A DNA stretch of 61,630 nt from Oscillospiraceae bacterium (lineage in GTDB: Bacteria; Bacillota; Clostridia; Oscillospirales; Oscillospiraceae): assembly GCA_017448455.1 (NCBI GenBank), contig JAFSLL010000153.1:1-61630 (forward strand), written 5' to 3'. Positions 1 through 8,620 of the stretch are shown piece after piece. The translations under genes and the position numbers were made by a program. The stretch's first letter is position 1; each line of letters opens with the position of its first letter. The notes under the pieces were generated by a model that was given only the letters and a program-made list of their open reading frames with translations, was not told the origin of the DNA and did not search any database.

Positions 1-7
1 ATTATCA

Positions 8-802
8 ATGAAGTATTTCGGCGGATGCGACGTAGGCTCCACCTACACCAAAGCAGTCATTCTGGACGAGAACGGCAAGATGGTTGCCGACACCACCATT
101 AAGAGCAAGATCAATTCCGAGCAGAGCGCCATCGCGGCGATGGACGAGGTTCTGAAGCAGGTTGGTCTGAAGAGCAGCAAGGAGCTGGAGTACCTGATCG
201 GTACCGGCTACGGCCGCAACAAGGTTCCCTTTGCGGATGAGAACATTTCCGAGATCTCCTGCCATGCCATGGGCGTGCACGTGACCGATCCCAGCGTCAA
301 GGCCATCATCGACATCGGCGGCCAGGACGTCAAGGGCATCAGCATTGACACCGACGGCACGGTGAAGAACTTTGCCATGAACGACAAGTGCGCAGCCGGA
401 ACGGGCCGTTTCTTTGAGGCCATGGCGCGCTCCTTCGAGCTGAGCCTGCCGGAGTTTTCCAAGCTCTCTCTGACTGCGAAGAACGTCATCCCCATCACCG
501 CGCAGTGCACGGTGTTTGCCGAGTCCGAGGTCATCACGCTGGTCGGTGAAGGCAAGGCGACGGACGAGATCGCCGCGGGCATTGAGATGGCAGTTGCCAA
601 GCGCTGCTTCGTCATGGCGAAGAAGGCCGGTGCCACCGACAGCATCACGCTGACGGGCGGCTGCGCGAAGAACGACGGACTGAAGGAAGCCATTGAGCAT
701 GTTCTGAAGCTGAAGGTCATCAACCTCAAGACCGACCCGCAGCTCATGGGTGCTCTGGGTGCTGCCGAGTATGCCCGTCAGAAGGGCCTCGCGAAGAAGT
801 AA
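8..802 (+). CDS. Acyl-CoA dehydratase activase (HgdC/BadF-type ATPase)
   Basis: 264 aa, the usual length of the HgdC archerase family. These iron-sulfur ATPases hydrolyse ATP to drive one electron into a 2-hydroxyacyl-CoA dehydratase (or benzoyl-CoA reductase). Visible are the N-terminal ASKHA phosphate loop (GGCDVGSTYTKA, about 5-16), a second loop DIGGQD (102-107), and the two cysteines expected to bridge a [4Fe-4S] cluster between subunits: C128 in NDKCAAGTGRF and C167 in TAQCTVFAESEV. A C-terminal TGGCAKN motif follows. The start lies 7 bases inside the window, so no ribosome site can be judged, and the dehydratase subunits (HgdAB-like), if linked, would be upstream and outside. The family call is firm; the acyl-CoA substrate cannot be read. 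Confidence 0.9.
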   Translation: MKYFGGCDVGSTYTKAVILDENGKMVADTTIKSKINSEQSAIAAMDEVLKQVGLKSSKELEYLIGTGYGRNKVPFADENISEISCHAMGVHVTDPSVKAIIDIGGQDVKGISIDTDGTVKNFAMNDKCAAGTGRFFEAMARSFELSLPEFSKLSLTAKNVIPITAQCTVFAESEVITLVGEGKATDEIAAGIEMAVAKRCFVMAKKAGATDSITLTGGCAKNDGLKEAIEHVLKLKVINLKTDPQLMGALGAAEYARQKGLAKK

Positions 803-820
803 GCAGAACGTATTTATGGA

Positions 821-853
821 AAAGAGAGCCGCACACGCTGTGGCTCTCTTTCT
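821..853 (+). terminator. Terminator after the activase gene
   Basis: A 10-bp perfect stem (AAAGAGAGCC paired with GGCTCTCTTT) with an 11-nt loop begins 18 bases after the activase stop codon. The downstream tail is only moderately T-rich. It separates the activase from the sugar transporter. Confidence 0.75.
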
Positions 854-919
854 CTTGCGAGCGCTGCCGGATTCCCGAACACGGAAAGGCGGCCGCATAT
901 GATTGTTTGGAGGAACACA

Positions 920-2323
920 ATGGAAACCAAGCCTGTGAAAGAGCAGCGTTCCGGCAAGCTGCCCGTTAAGAACTATGTCGGATACGCCATGGGCGACATG
1001 GCAGGTGTCATCACCTTCGGCACCATCGGCTCCTTTCTGCAGATGTTCTATACGGACATTCTGCACATCTCCCTCGGCAGCATCACCGTCCTGATGATGG
1101 TCGCGCGCATCTGGGACGCCATCAACGACCCGATGTGCGGCGCGCTCATCGACGCGCAGAAGCCGACCAGACACGGTCGTTTCCGCCCCTATGTCTGGTA
1201 TTTCTCTATTCCGCTGGCGCTGGCGTTCATCGCCACCTTTTATAAGCTCCCTGGTCTCTCGGAGAAGGGTTATCTGGTCTATGCCTATGTGACCTATATC
1301 CTGTACGGCATGATGTATACCGCCGTCAACATTCCCTATGGCTCCATGGCCTCGGTCATGACAACCGACCAGACGGAGCGCTCTACGCTGTCCGTCATCC
1401 GCTCCCTCGGCGCGGGTCTCGGCACTGCCCTGTCGCAGATGGTCCTTCCGATCTTCGTCTATTCCACGGTCGTCGGCTCCGGCGCGAAGTACCTGGACCA
1501 GCACAAACTGTTCCGCGGTGTCGTCATTCTCGCCGCGCTCAGCGTGCTGATCTACTTCCTGTTCTTCAAGCTGACCCGGGAATATGTCGCCCCGGTCAAA
1601 AACCAGAAGAACGAGAACCTGCTGCAGACCTTCGGAAAGCTGATGAAGAACCGCCCGTTCGTGACGCTCTGCCTCGCCTCCATGCTGCTGATCGCAGGTT
1701 CCATGTATACGCAGACCGTCTTCAACTACCTGTTCAAGAACTACTTTGAAAAGCCCGGCCTGTTCTCTCTGGTCACCGTCGCCACCTATCTGCCGATGCT
1801 GCTCCTGATGCCCTTCGTCGGCAAACTGGTCCGCCGCTACAGCAAGAAGAGCGTCTGCTCTCTCGGCAGCCTCGTCGCCGCGCTCGCCTTCCTGGCGCTG
1901 TTTTTCTTCCGCACCAGAAATCCCTATGTCTTCCTCGGCGTTGTGATCCTCAGCGGCTTCGGCCTCTGCTTTTTCACACTGGAAGTCTGGGCGATGGTCA
2001 CCGACGTCATCGACTACCACGAGAAGCTGCATCATCGCCGGGATGAAGGCACCACCTACGCCTGCTTCTCCTTCTTCCGGAAGCTGGGCCAGACCCTCGC
2101 CGGCATCGGCGCTTCCATGGCGCTCGCGGCGATCGGCTACAGCACCGCGCAGGATGCCGTTGTGCAGACCCAGGCGGTCAACGAAGGCATCTATACCATG
2201 GCGACGATCATTCCCTTTGTGATGTATCTGTGCATGTTCCTGCTGCTGCAGGTTGGCTATCCGCTGACCAAAAAGGCGCTGGAGCAGCTGCACGCTGACC
2301 TGGAGGCAGAACAGAACCGCTGA
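920..2323 (+). CDS. GPH-family sugar:cation symporter (MFS)
   Basis: 467 aa from the ATG at 920, chosen over the in-frame ATG at 899 because GGAGG at 909-913 sits just upstream of 920. It is an integral membrane protein with about 12 hydrophobic segments. The N-terminal block GYAMGDMAG...FYTD, the ARIWDAINDPMCG segment and the basic loop PTRHGRFRPY are hallmarks of the glycoside-pentoside-hexuronide (MelB-like) family. These transporters import sugars or sugar acids with Na+ or H+. The substrate is not readable. The next gene, an aldo/keto reductase, starts 29 bases later, so the two may be co-transcribed and act on the same compound; that is inference. Confidence 0.9.
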   Translation: METKPVKEQRSGKLPVKNYVGYAMGDMAGVITFGTIGSFLQMFYTDILHISLGSITVLMMVARIWDAINDPMCGALIDAQKPTRHGRFRPYVWYFSIPLALAFIATFYKLPGLSEKGYLVYAYVTYILYGMMYTAVNIPYGSMASVMTTDQTERSTLSVIRSLGAGLGTALSQMVLPIFVYSTVVGSGAKYLDQHKLFRGVVILAALSVLIYFLFFKLTREYVAPVKNQKNENLLQTFGKLMKNRPFVTLCLASMLLIAGSMYTQTVFNYLFKNYFEKPGLFSLVTVATYLPMLLLMPFVGKLVRRYSKKSVCSLGSLVAALAFLALFFFRTRNPYVFLGVVILSGFGLCFFTLEVWAMVTDVIDYHEKLHHRRDEGTTYACFSFFRKLGQTLAGIGASMALAAIGYSTAQDAVVQTQAVNEGIYTMATIIPFVMYLCMFLLLQVGYPLTKKALEQLHADLEAEQNR

Positions 2324-2352
2324 GCTCCGTAAAAAAGAAAGGACGATGTTCC

Positions 2353-3480
2353 ATGCCCGCACCCCGTAAAAAACTAGGTTTCGGCCTGATGCGGCTACCG
2401 CTCCTCAACCCGGAAGATCCGGGCAGTGTCGACGTCGAGCAGGTCAAGCAGATGGTGGACAGCTTCCTCGAGCAGGGCTTCACCTATTTCGATACCGCCT
2501 GGATGTACTGTGACGGAAAGAGCGAGGAAGTCGCCAAAGAGGCGCTGGTCTCCCGTCATCCCCGGGACAGCTTCACGCTGACCACCAAACTGCCGGCTTA
2601 TATGCTGAAGAAGGAAGAGGACCGCGAATGGCTCTTCAACGAACAGCTGCGCCGCACCGGCGCCGGCTACTTCGATTACTACTGGCTGCATGATGTCAAC
2701 TCTCACTCCATCCAGACCTTTGACCGTCTGCACTGCTGGGATTTTATCCAGGAGAAAAAGGCCGCGGGTCTGGTCCGGCATATCGGTTTTTCCTACCACG
2801 ACGGCCCGGAGCTCCTGGACCAGGTCCTGCAGGAGCACTCGGAGATCGAATATGTCCAGCTGCAGCTGAACTATCTCGACTGGGACAGCCTCGGCGTGCA
2901 GAGTCGTAAATGCTATGAGGTTGCCACCCGTCACCATAAGCCCGTCATCGTGATGGAGCCGGTCAAAGGCGGCACGCTCGCCAAAGTGCCGGAATCGCTG
3001 GAGCAGATTTTCAGGGCGCGCGAGCCGGAGATGTCCGTCCCGTCCTGGGCCATTCGCTTTGCCGCCAGTCTGGAGAACGTCATGGTCGTGCTCAGCGGCA
3101 TGAGCAACATGGAGCAGCTGCTGGACAACACCGGCTATATGCAGGACTTCAAGCCGCTGAATGAAGAGGAAAAGGCCATGATGAAGACCGCCGCCGAGAT
3201 CATCAACGGCAACATCACGGTTCCCTGTACCGGCTGCTCCTACTGTACGGTCAACTGCCCCATGAACATCGCGATTCCGAAGTATTTTTCCCTTTACAAC
3301 CTGGACAAGCAGGAGAGCGAGGAAAAGGGCTGGACTCCCCAGCGCAGCTACTACAACAACCTGACCCTCACACACGGGAAAGCGAGCGACTGCATCCGCT
3401 GCGGACAGTGCGAGGCCATGTGTCCCCAGCATCTGCCGATCCGCAGATACCTGGAGGATGTCGCGGCTTACTTTGAATAG
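2353..3480 (+). CDS. Aldo/keto reductase with C-terminal ferredoxin domain
   Basis: 375 aa. The N-terminal about 270 residues form the aldo/keto reductase barrel: FGLMRLPL at the start, FDTAWMYCDGKSEE carrying the Asp/Tyr of the active site, a Lys in TTKLP, and WLHDVNSH with the His. The C-terminal part carries two ferredoxin-type cysteine clusters, CTGCSYCTVNCP and CIRCGQCEAMCP, each able to hold a [4Fe-4S] centre. This fusion is common in anaerobic clostridia and is generally listed as a putative oxidoreductase with unknown substrate. It follows the symporter closely and ends just before a strong bidirectional terminator. The family is certain, the reaction is not. Confidence 0.92.
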   Translation: MPAPRKKLGFGLMRLPLLNPEDPGSVDVEQVKQMVDSFLEQGFTYFDTAWMYCDGKSEEVAKEALVSRHPRDSFTLTTKLPAYMLKKEEDREWLFNEQLRRTGAGYFDYYWLHDVNSHSIQTFDRLHCWDFIQEKKAAGLVRHIGFSYHDGPELLDQVLQEHSEIEYVQLQLNYLDWDSLGVQSRKCYEVATRHHKPVIVMEPVKGGTLAKVPESLEQIFRAREPEMSVPSWAIRFAASLENVMVVLSGMSNMEQLLDNTGYMQDFKPLNEEEKAMMKTAAEIINGNITVPCTGCSYCTVNCPMNIAIPKYFSLYNLDKQESEEKGWTPQRSYYNNLTLTHGKASDCIRCGQCEAMCPQHLPIRRYLEDVAAYFE

Positions 3481-3523
3481 TGGGCCGCACGCCGAAATTT
3501 GCCTGCTTCCGCCCCGAAAAAAC

Positions 3524-3570
3524 ACGGACCCAAGTCTCATCATCGGAGACCTGGGTCCGTTTCTCATTTT
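3524..3570. terminator. Bidirectional terminator between convergent operons
   Basis: Outer stem ACGGACCCA (3524-3532) pairs with TGGGTCCGT (3552-3560), with AGTCTC/GAGAC pairing inside. T-rich tracts flank both sides: TTTCTCATTTTT on the plus strand and a T6 run on the minus strand. It serves the aldo/keto reductase gene from the left and the long mutL-to-small-membrane-protein operon from the right. Confidence 0.9.
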
Positions 3571-3577
3571 TCTGTTC

Positions 3578-3778
3578 TTATTTTCTGCTCTTCTTCGCGT
3601 AGGCGAACATCCAGATGACGATCACCACAAGGGCGATCACGACGACAATGCCGAGGATGGTGTTGAAGAGGCTTCCGGCGATACCGGCGGCGCCCTGGAT
3701 CAGCTTCACCAGCAGTACCACCAGCGAGACGACCACCACGACCAGCACGACCAGCCTTGAGATCTGTTTTGTTGTCAT
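3578..3778 (-). CDS. Small two-helix membrane protein, unknown function
   Basis: 66 aa and not recognised as a named family. It consists of two strongly hydrophobic, valine-rich segments (about residues 9-27 and 38-61) joined by a short loop that contains a Gly-rich QGAAGIAGS stretch. The C-terminus is basic (AKKSRK), suggesting a cytoplasmic tail. It is very probably translated, because AGGAGG lies at normal distance upstream of the ATG and the gene is followed directly by the operon terminator. It is the last gene of the mutL-to-rluD operon, starting 27 bases after the pseudouridine synthase stop. No function is proposed. Confidence 0.75.
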   Translation of the reverse strand: MTTKQISRLVVLVVVVVSLVVLLVKLIQGAAGIAGSLFNTILGIVVVIALVVIVIWMFAYAKKSRK

Positions 3779-3805
3779 TTCCGCTCCTCCTTGCTTCTCT
3801 GTTCC

Positions 3806-4732
3806 TTAAGCGCATTCCGGCCCGAGACGGGAGAGCACCTGCGTAAAGTAGGGCGGGCGCTCGGTTGTCAGGCGGACCGCTTCCCCGGTGCGGGGGTGGA
3901 TAAACTTCAGCTCCCTGGCATGAAGGCACTGCCCTTCCAGGCCCTTCTCCGGGCTTGGCGCGCCATATACGCCGTCCCCGAGCAGCGGATGGCCGATGCT
4001 CGCCATGTGGACGCGGATCTGGTGCGTGCGACCGGTCTCCAGACGGCACTGTATCAGGGTATAGCCGTTGTAGCGTGCCAGAACCTTCCAGTGGGTGACC
4101 GCCGGGCGGCTGTTCTTTTCCGTGACGGCCATGCGCTTGCGGTCCGTCGGATGGCGCCCGATCGGACGGTCCACCGTGCCGCTCTCTTCCCGCAGTCTGC
4201 CGCGTACCACGGCCTCGTACACACGGGAAAGGCTCCGGTCGGCAAGCTGCGCGGAGAGGGCCTGATGGGCAAAGTCGTTCTTGGCCACGATCAGCAGGCC
4301 CGAGGTATCCCGGTCGATACGGTGGACGATGCCCGGACGGCGTTCCCCGCCGATGCCGGAGAGGCTGTCTCCGCAGTGCCAGAGCAGGGCGTTGACGAGC
4401 GTTCCATCCGGGTGCCCCGGCGCGGGATGAACCACCATGCCGCGCGCTTTGTTCACAACGATCAGGTCCCCGTCCTCATAGACCACGTCCAGCGGGAGGT
4501 CCTGCGGCAGCAGCGGCACCTCCTCCGCGGCGGACGGGAGGAGGAGCTCATAGCATTCGCCGGCACGGGTCCGCGCGCTCTTTCGAAGCGGGCTGCCGTT
4601 AAGAAAAACGCGGTTTTCCTCCAGCAGGCGCTGCGCCGCGCTGCGGCTGAGACCCTCAAACGTGCGCGCGAGGAGAGCATCGATACGCTCTCCGCTCTCC
4701 TCGGCTGTGACGGACAGAAGTTCTTCGTCCAT
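3806..4732 (-). CDS. RluA/RluD-family pseudouridine synthase
   Basis: 308 aa. It converts uridine to pseudouridine in 23S rRNA or tRNA. An N-terminal S4 RNA-binding domain (about 10-70, ERIDALLARTFEGLSRSAAQRLL) is followed by the catalytic domain with the family signature HRIDRDTSGLLIVAK, which holds the catalytic Asp, and the late motif GRTHQIRVHMASIGHPLLGD. The start lies 7 bases downstream of the lspA stop, the order seen in many Firmicutes (ileS-lspA-rluD). The family is certain; the exact rRNA positions modified cannot be told from sequence. Confidence 0.92.
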   Translation of the reverse strand: MDEELLSVTAEESGERIDALLARTFEGLSRSAAQRLLEENRVFLNGSPLRKSARTRAGECYELLLPSAAEEVPLLPQDLPLDVVYEDGDLIVVNKARGMVVHPAPGHPDGTLVNALLWHCGDSLSGIGGERRPGIVHRIDRDTSGLLIVAKNDFAHQALSAQLADRSLSRVYEAVVRGRLREESGTVDRPIGRHPTDRKRMAVTEKNSRPAVTHWKVLARYNGYTLIQCRLETGRTHQIRVHMASIGHPLLGDGVYGAPSPEKGLEGQCLHARELKFIHPRTGEAVRLTTERPPYFTQVLSRLGPECA

Positions 4733-4739
4733 CCTGTAT

Positions 4740-5645
4740 TTAACGGAACTCGCTCAGGATATCATCCAGGGAGAATTCCTCTTCTGCCGGTTCTGCTGCC
4801 TTTGGAGCCGGTTTGGCAGCCGGTTTTGCCGGTGCTGCTTCCGCAGGCCTGGATGCCGCTTTTACCGCATCCGAAACCGCCTTTTTCTCGGCCTTTGCCT
4901 TTGCGTTCGCGCGGTCCCAGCCGGCGAAGGGATCCTCCGCTTTCGCGGCGGGCACTGCTTCAGCTGCTTTCGGCTTCTCTTCCGCAGGGGCTTCCTCTAC
5001 GGCTGCGGCACGGGCAGCGCGCTTCTCTTTCTTTGGCTTATGCACGACGGGGGCAGGCTCTTCTTCCTCTTCCTCGTCTTCCCATTCCTCTTCCCGCTGG
5101 GCACGGCGCTGATTCTTCTTCTGTTTGCGGCGGGAGACACGCGGCGCTTCCTCTTCGTCCTCTTCGAACTCCTCCAGCGTCTCCTGTTCGTCCTTCCTGG
5201 TCTTTCCGAACAGCACCGCCAGCGCGAAGACAATCGCAAAGACCGTGATAAAGATGTCCGCCACATTGAAGACCGGGAAGTTCATAAAGTCGAGGTGGAA
5301 CATATCCTGCACATAGCCGTAGATCACGCGGTCAATGCAGTTGGAAATACCGCCCGCCGTGACCAGTACGATGCTCCACCGGGCAAGTTTGCCGGAGATC
5401 AGGTTGGTCGCCAGGGCGATGATCACCACCAGCGCGAACACACCTGCCAGAATGATAAACGGAATTCTTGCCCCGCCTCCGCTCAGGAAGCCGAAGGCAG
5501 CACCGTCGTTGTGAATATTCGCCAGGCTCAGGATGCCGGGGATAATCTCCCGGCCAACCGTGTTGTATTCCACCTGCGGATTGATCCATAACTTGGACCA
5601 CTGGTCCAGGATGATCACCAGGACGCCTACAATCGCATACAGCAT
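4740..5645 (-). CDS. lspA: Signal peptidase II (LspA) with a long charged C-terminal tail
   Basis: 301 aa, about twice the usual 150-170. Residues 1-150 are a complete LspA: four hydrophobic segments, DQWSK near the N-terminus, NIHNDGAAFG, GGISNCIDR with catalytic D105, and FPVFNVADIF with catalytic D130. It removes signal peptides from prolipoproteins in the membrane; lipoproteins are encoded at 20.7 and 25.5 kb here. Residues 151-301 are an added cytoplasmic tail rich in Glu, Lys, Ala and Pro, with an E-run, basic clusters and a terminal FSLDDILSEFR. The tail is in frame, has no repeats of phage type, and is followed 7 bases later by the next gene, so it is not an obvious sequencing error. 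GGAG precedes the ATG. Confidence 0.93.
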   Translation of the reverse strand: MLYAIVGVLVIILDQWSKLWINPQVEYNTVGREIIPGILSLANIHNDGAAFGFLSGGGARIPFIILAGVFALVVIIALATNLISGKLARWSIVLVTAGGISNCIDRVIYGYVQDMFHLDFMNFPVFNVADIFITVFAIVFALAVLFGKTRKDEQETLEEFEEDEEEAPRVSRRKQKKNQRRAQREEEWEDEEEEEEPAPVVHKPKKEKRAARAAAVEEAPAEEKPKAAEAVPAAKAEDPFAGWDRANAKAKAEKKAVSDAVKAASRPAEAAPAKPAAKPAPKAAEPAEEEFSLDDILSEFR

Positions 5646-5664
5646 AACGATCGATCTCCTATCC

Positions 5665-5680
5665 GCCGCGACGCCGCGGC
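5665..5680 (-). other. Short GC hairpin upstream of lspA
   Basis: GCCGCG and CGCGGC flank a 4-nt loop in the 63-bp gap between ileS and lspA, just before the lspA ribosome site on the minus strand. There is no following T-run, so it is not a terminator. It could affect mRNA processing or ribosome access. Confidence 0.4.
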
Positions 5681-5708
5681 AAAATTGACTTTGGGAAAAA
5701 GACTGTTT

Positions 5709-8513
5709 TTATTCTAAAGACTTGAGCACGACCTTGCAGCGCGGGCAGAGTCCGGTTTCCGGATCCGCGTCAACAGAGTGCATCCAGCAGCGCGGGCATT
5801 TGGTGCCCGGGGCTTCACGGACGCTGATCTCGAGACCGGGATAGGCAGAGCCGGTTCCCGACGCCGCGGCTTCTTCCGTCTCTCCGTCCGGGGCAATCAG
5901 GCACTGTGAAACAATGAAGAGCTCCGCAAGACCCATATCGCTGACGCTCTCCAGCGCTTCGCGGCTGTCTGTGTCCGTCGCGCGGAGGCTGACCGCGGCT
6001 TCGAGCGGCTTGCCGATGCGCTTGGCGGCGCGGGCGGTTTCGATAACGCTGTTGACGTCGTTGCGCACGCGGATCAGCTTGTCCCAGCGCGCCATCTCTT
6101 CCTCTCCCAGCGCATAGTCCGTGAAGGGCTTGTTCATCTGGTTGAGCAGGACGTTGCGCGCGTCGTCTTCCGCGCGGTGCGGCATGGAGAGCCAGATTTC
6201 ATCGCAGGTGAAGGCGAGGATCGGGGCAAACAGTTTGGTCAGGGTATCCAGAATCCAGTACAGGGCGGTCTGGGCGCTGCGGCGCTCCAGGCTGTCCGGC
6301 GCCTCACAGTACAGACGGTCCTTGATGATATCCAGATAGAAGCTGGAGAGCTCCACGACGCAGAAGTCGTTGATCTCATGAGAGACAATGTGGAACTCAT
6401 ACTCCTGATACGCGGCTTCCGCCTTCTCGATCAGCTCGTTCAGCTTGGTCATGGCCCAGCGGTCGAGGGGGAGCATTTCCTCCGGCGCGACCAGGTTGTT
6501 CACGTCAAAGCCGTTGAGGTTGCCGAGGCAGTAGCGCGCAGTGTTGCGGAACTTCAGATAGCTCTGGCTCAGCTGCTTGAAGATCTCGTTCGAGCAGCGG
6601 ACGTCCACATGGTAGTCCGCGGAGCCGGCCCAGAGACGGACGATGTCCGCACCGTAATCCTTAATGAGGTCGGCAGGATCAACGCCGTTGCCGAGAGACT
6701 TGTGCATCTCTCTGCCTTCGCCGTCGACGGTCCAGCCGTGGGTCAGGCACTCCTCATACGGCGCGCCCTTGCCGTAAGCGCCGACCGCAACCAGCAGCGA
6801 GGACTGGAACCAGCCGCGGTACTGGTCGCCGCCTTCAATGTACATAGTAGCCGGCCAGAAGCCCTGATCGCGCTGCATGGCGGCGATGTGGGTCGAGCCG
6901 GAGTCAAACCAGCCGTCAAGGGTATCGGTTTCCTTGGTGAAGTGCCTGCCGCCGCAGTGCGGGCAGCTAAAGTCCTTCGGAAGCAGGTCGGCCGCGTCGC
7001 GCTCAAACCAGGCGTTGCTGCCTTCCGCTTCAAACACCTGCGCGACGGACTCGATGCTCTCCTCCGTGCAGACAGGCTTTCCGCAGTCGTCACAGTAGAA
7101 GACCGGAATCGGCAGGCCCCAGCGGCGCTGGCGGGAAATGCACCAGTCGCTGCGCTCGCGGATCATCGCGCCCATGCGCTCCTTGCCCCAGGCCGGGAGC
7201 CAGCGGACGGCGTCACAGGCGGCGATCGCCTTGTCCTTGAAGGAGTCTACCGAGCAGAACCACTGGGGGGTCGCGCGGAAGATGATGGGCTGCTTGCAGC
7301 GCCAGCAGTGCGGATAGCTGTGCATCAGCCGTTCCATGGCAAAGAGCATGCCGCTCTCCTTCATGTCGGCCGCGATCACGGGGTTGGATTCCTCCACGAC
7401 CATTCCGGCGTATTTGCCGGCATAGTCGGTGTGGCGGCCTTGATCATCCACCGGAACCACCATCTCGGTGCCGTACTGCAGACAGGTCTGATAGTCCACA
7501 TCGCCGAAGCCAGGCGCGGTATGTACGCAGCCGGTACCGGAATCGGTCGTGACGTAGTCGGCCAGCATCAGCAGGGAAGTCTTCGGCAGGAAGGGATGGT
7601 CCGCCAGCATATATTCGAAGAAGGTTCCCGGGTGGGTCTCAACGGTTTCATACTCCGTGAAGCCGCCCTTGGCCAGAACGGACTCGGCAAGGTCTTCCGC
7701 GAGGATGTACAGTTCACCGTTCGGGACCTTTACAATCGCGTAGCTGATGTCCGGGTGCAGCGTAATGCCGAGGTTGCCGGGCAGCGTCCAGGTTGTCGTG
7801 GTCCAGATCAGGAAGTAAAGACGGCTGAGATCCAGGTGGGAGAGCTTTCCCTTGTCGTCGTGCATGGGGAACTTGACGTAGACCGAATCGACCGGATCGT
7901 CATGATACTCAATCTCGGCTTCCGCCAGGGCGGTCTCGTCGTGGTAGCACCAGTAAACCGGCTTCAGGCCCTTGTAGATGTGGCCGTTGCGGTACATCTT
8001 GCCGAAGACGCGCACCTCGTCCGCCTCAAAGCCCTTGTTCATGGTCAGATAGGGGTTGTCCCAGTCACCAATCACGCCGAGGCGCTTAAAGCCCTCGCGC
8101 TGACGCTCCACGTACTTCTGAGCATAATCATGGCAGGCACTGCGGAAGTCCGCCACCGACATCTCCTTGTGGTTGAGCTTCTGTTCCTTGATGATCGCGC
8201 TCTCAATCGGCATGCCGTGGTTGTCCCAGCCGGGGATATAGGGGACATAGCGGCCGCGCATCATGTAGCTGCGGTTGATAAAGTCCTTCAGGGTCTTGTT
8301 GAGCGCGTGGCCCATGTGAATGTCGCCGTTGGAGAAGGGAGGGCCGTCATGCAGAGAGAAGAGGGGCTTCCCCTCGTTCTTCTTCAGCTGCTCGTGATAG
8401 AGGTCCATCTCTTCCCAGTGCTTCAGCATGTCCGGCTCCCGCTTGGGCAGACCGGCACGCATGGGAAAGTCGGTTTTCGGTAGATTCAGACTTGCGTTAT
8501 AGTCCTTTGCCAT
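5709..8513 (-). CDS. ileS: Isoleucyl-tRNA synthetase
   Basis: 934 aa, class I synthetase charging tRNA-Ile. The HIGH-type motif appears as GDIHMGHALNKT near residue 60, after PPFSNG. The second signature is MHKSLGN (a KMSKS variant) following the WFDSGSTH and GWTVDGEGRE blocks. The CP1 editing domain is present (TTTTWTLPGNLG, TDSGTGCVHTAPGFGDVDY). The C-terminus carries a four-cysteine zinc site (CPRCW and CPRCK). GGAGAA precedes the ATG. No T-box leader is seen in the 107-bp gap upstream, so the gene is probably read through from divIVA; an unusual hairpin sits in that gap. Confidence 0.97.
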   Translation of the reverse strand: MAKDYNASLNLPKTDFPMRAGLPKREPDMLKHWEEMDLYHEQLKKNEGKPLFSLHDGPPFSNGDIHMGHALNKTLKDFINRSYMMRGRYVPYIPGWDNHGMPIESAIIKEQKLNHKEMSVADFRSACHDYAQKYVERQREGFKRLGVIGDWDNPYLTMNKGFEADEVRVFGKMYRNGHIYKGLKPVYWCYHDETALAEAEIEYHDDPVDSVYVKFPMHDDKGKLSHLDLSRLYFLIWTTTTWTLPGNLGITLHPDISYAIVKVPNGELYILAEDLAESVLAKGGFTEYETVETHPGTFFEYMLADHPFLPKTSLLMLADYVTTDSGTGCVHTAPGFGDVDYQTCLQYGTEMVVPVDDQGRHTDYAGKYAGMVVEESNPVIAADMKESGMLFAMERLMHSYPHCWRCKQPIIFRATPQWFCSVDSFKDKAIAACDAVRWLPAWGKERMGAMIRERSDWCISRQRRWGLPIPVFYCDDCGKPVCTEESIESVAQVFEAEGSNAWFERDAADLLPKDFSCPHCGGRHFTKETDTLDGWFDSGSTHIAAMQRDQGFWPATMYIEGGDQYRGWFQSSLLVAVGAYGKGAPYEECLTHGWTVDGEGREMHKSLGNGVDPADLIKDYGADIVRLWAGSADYHVDVRCSNEIFKQLSQSYLKFRNTARYCLGNLNGFDVNNLVAPEEMLPLDRWAMTKLNELIEKAEAAYQEYEFHIVSHEINDFCVVELSSFYLDIIKDRLYCEAPDSLERRSAQTALYWILDTLTKLFAPILAFTCDEIWLSMPHRAEDDARNVLLNQMNKPFTDYALGEEEMARWDKLIRVRNDVNSVIETARAAKRIGKPLEAAVSLRATDTDSREALESVSDMGLAELFIVSQCLIAPDGETEEAAASGTGSAYPGLEISVREAPGTKCPRCWMHSVDADPETGLCPRCKVVLKSLE

Positions 8514-8557
8514 AGATATTCTCCAATATTAGTCAGAATTGGGCAATCTTGAATAAG

Positions 8558-8600
8558 ATGCCGAAAGCGGGGCGCGCGCAGCTGCGCCACCCCGCGGCAT
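8558..8600 (-). other. Long GC-rich hairpin between divIVA and ileS
   Basis: Nested inverted repeats span the middle of the 107-bp gap: ATGCCG (8558-8563) with CGGCAT (8595-8600), CGGGG (8568-8572) with CCCCG (8590-8594), and the self-complementary GCGCAGCTGCGC (8576-8587). No T-run follows on the minus strand. It is the only structured element where a T-box would be expected, so it could be an attenuator, processing site or stabiliser. Function is unknown. Confidence 0.5.
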
Positions 8601-8620
8601 AACCTCGGTTTTCAGAGGGA

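Noticed and set aside
5-2362. Long open frame on the minus strand across the activase and symporter genes
   Set aside because: It is antisense to two well-supported genes, has no ribosome site, and its composition (His/Asp/Arg/Gly-rich) is that of an antisense shadow in GC-rich codons.
3458-3760. Plus-strand frame opposite the small membrane protein gene
   Set aside because: It runs through the terminator and is rich in Asp/His, an antisense pattern; the minus-strand gene has a good ribosome site.
6177-8483. Long plus-strand open frame opposite ileS
   Set aside because: Antisense shadow of isoleucyl-tRNA synthetase; no start signal and no recognisable fold.
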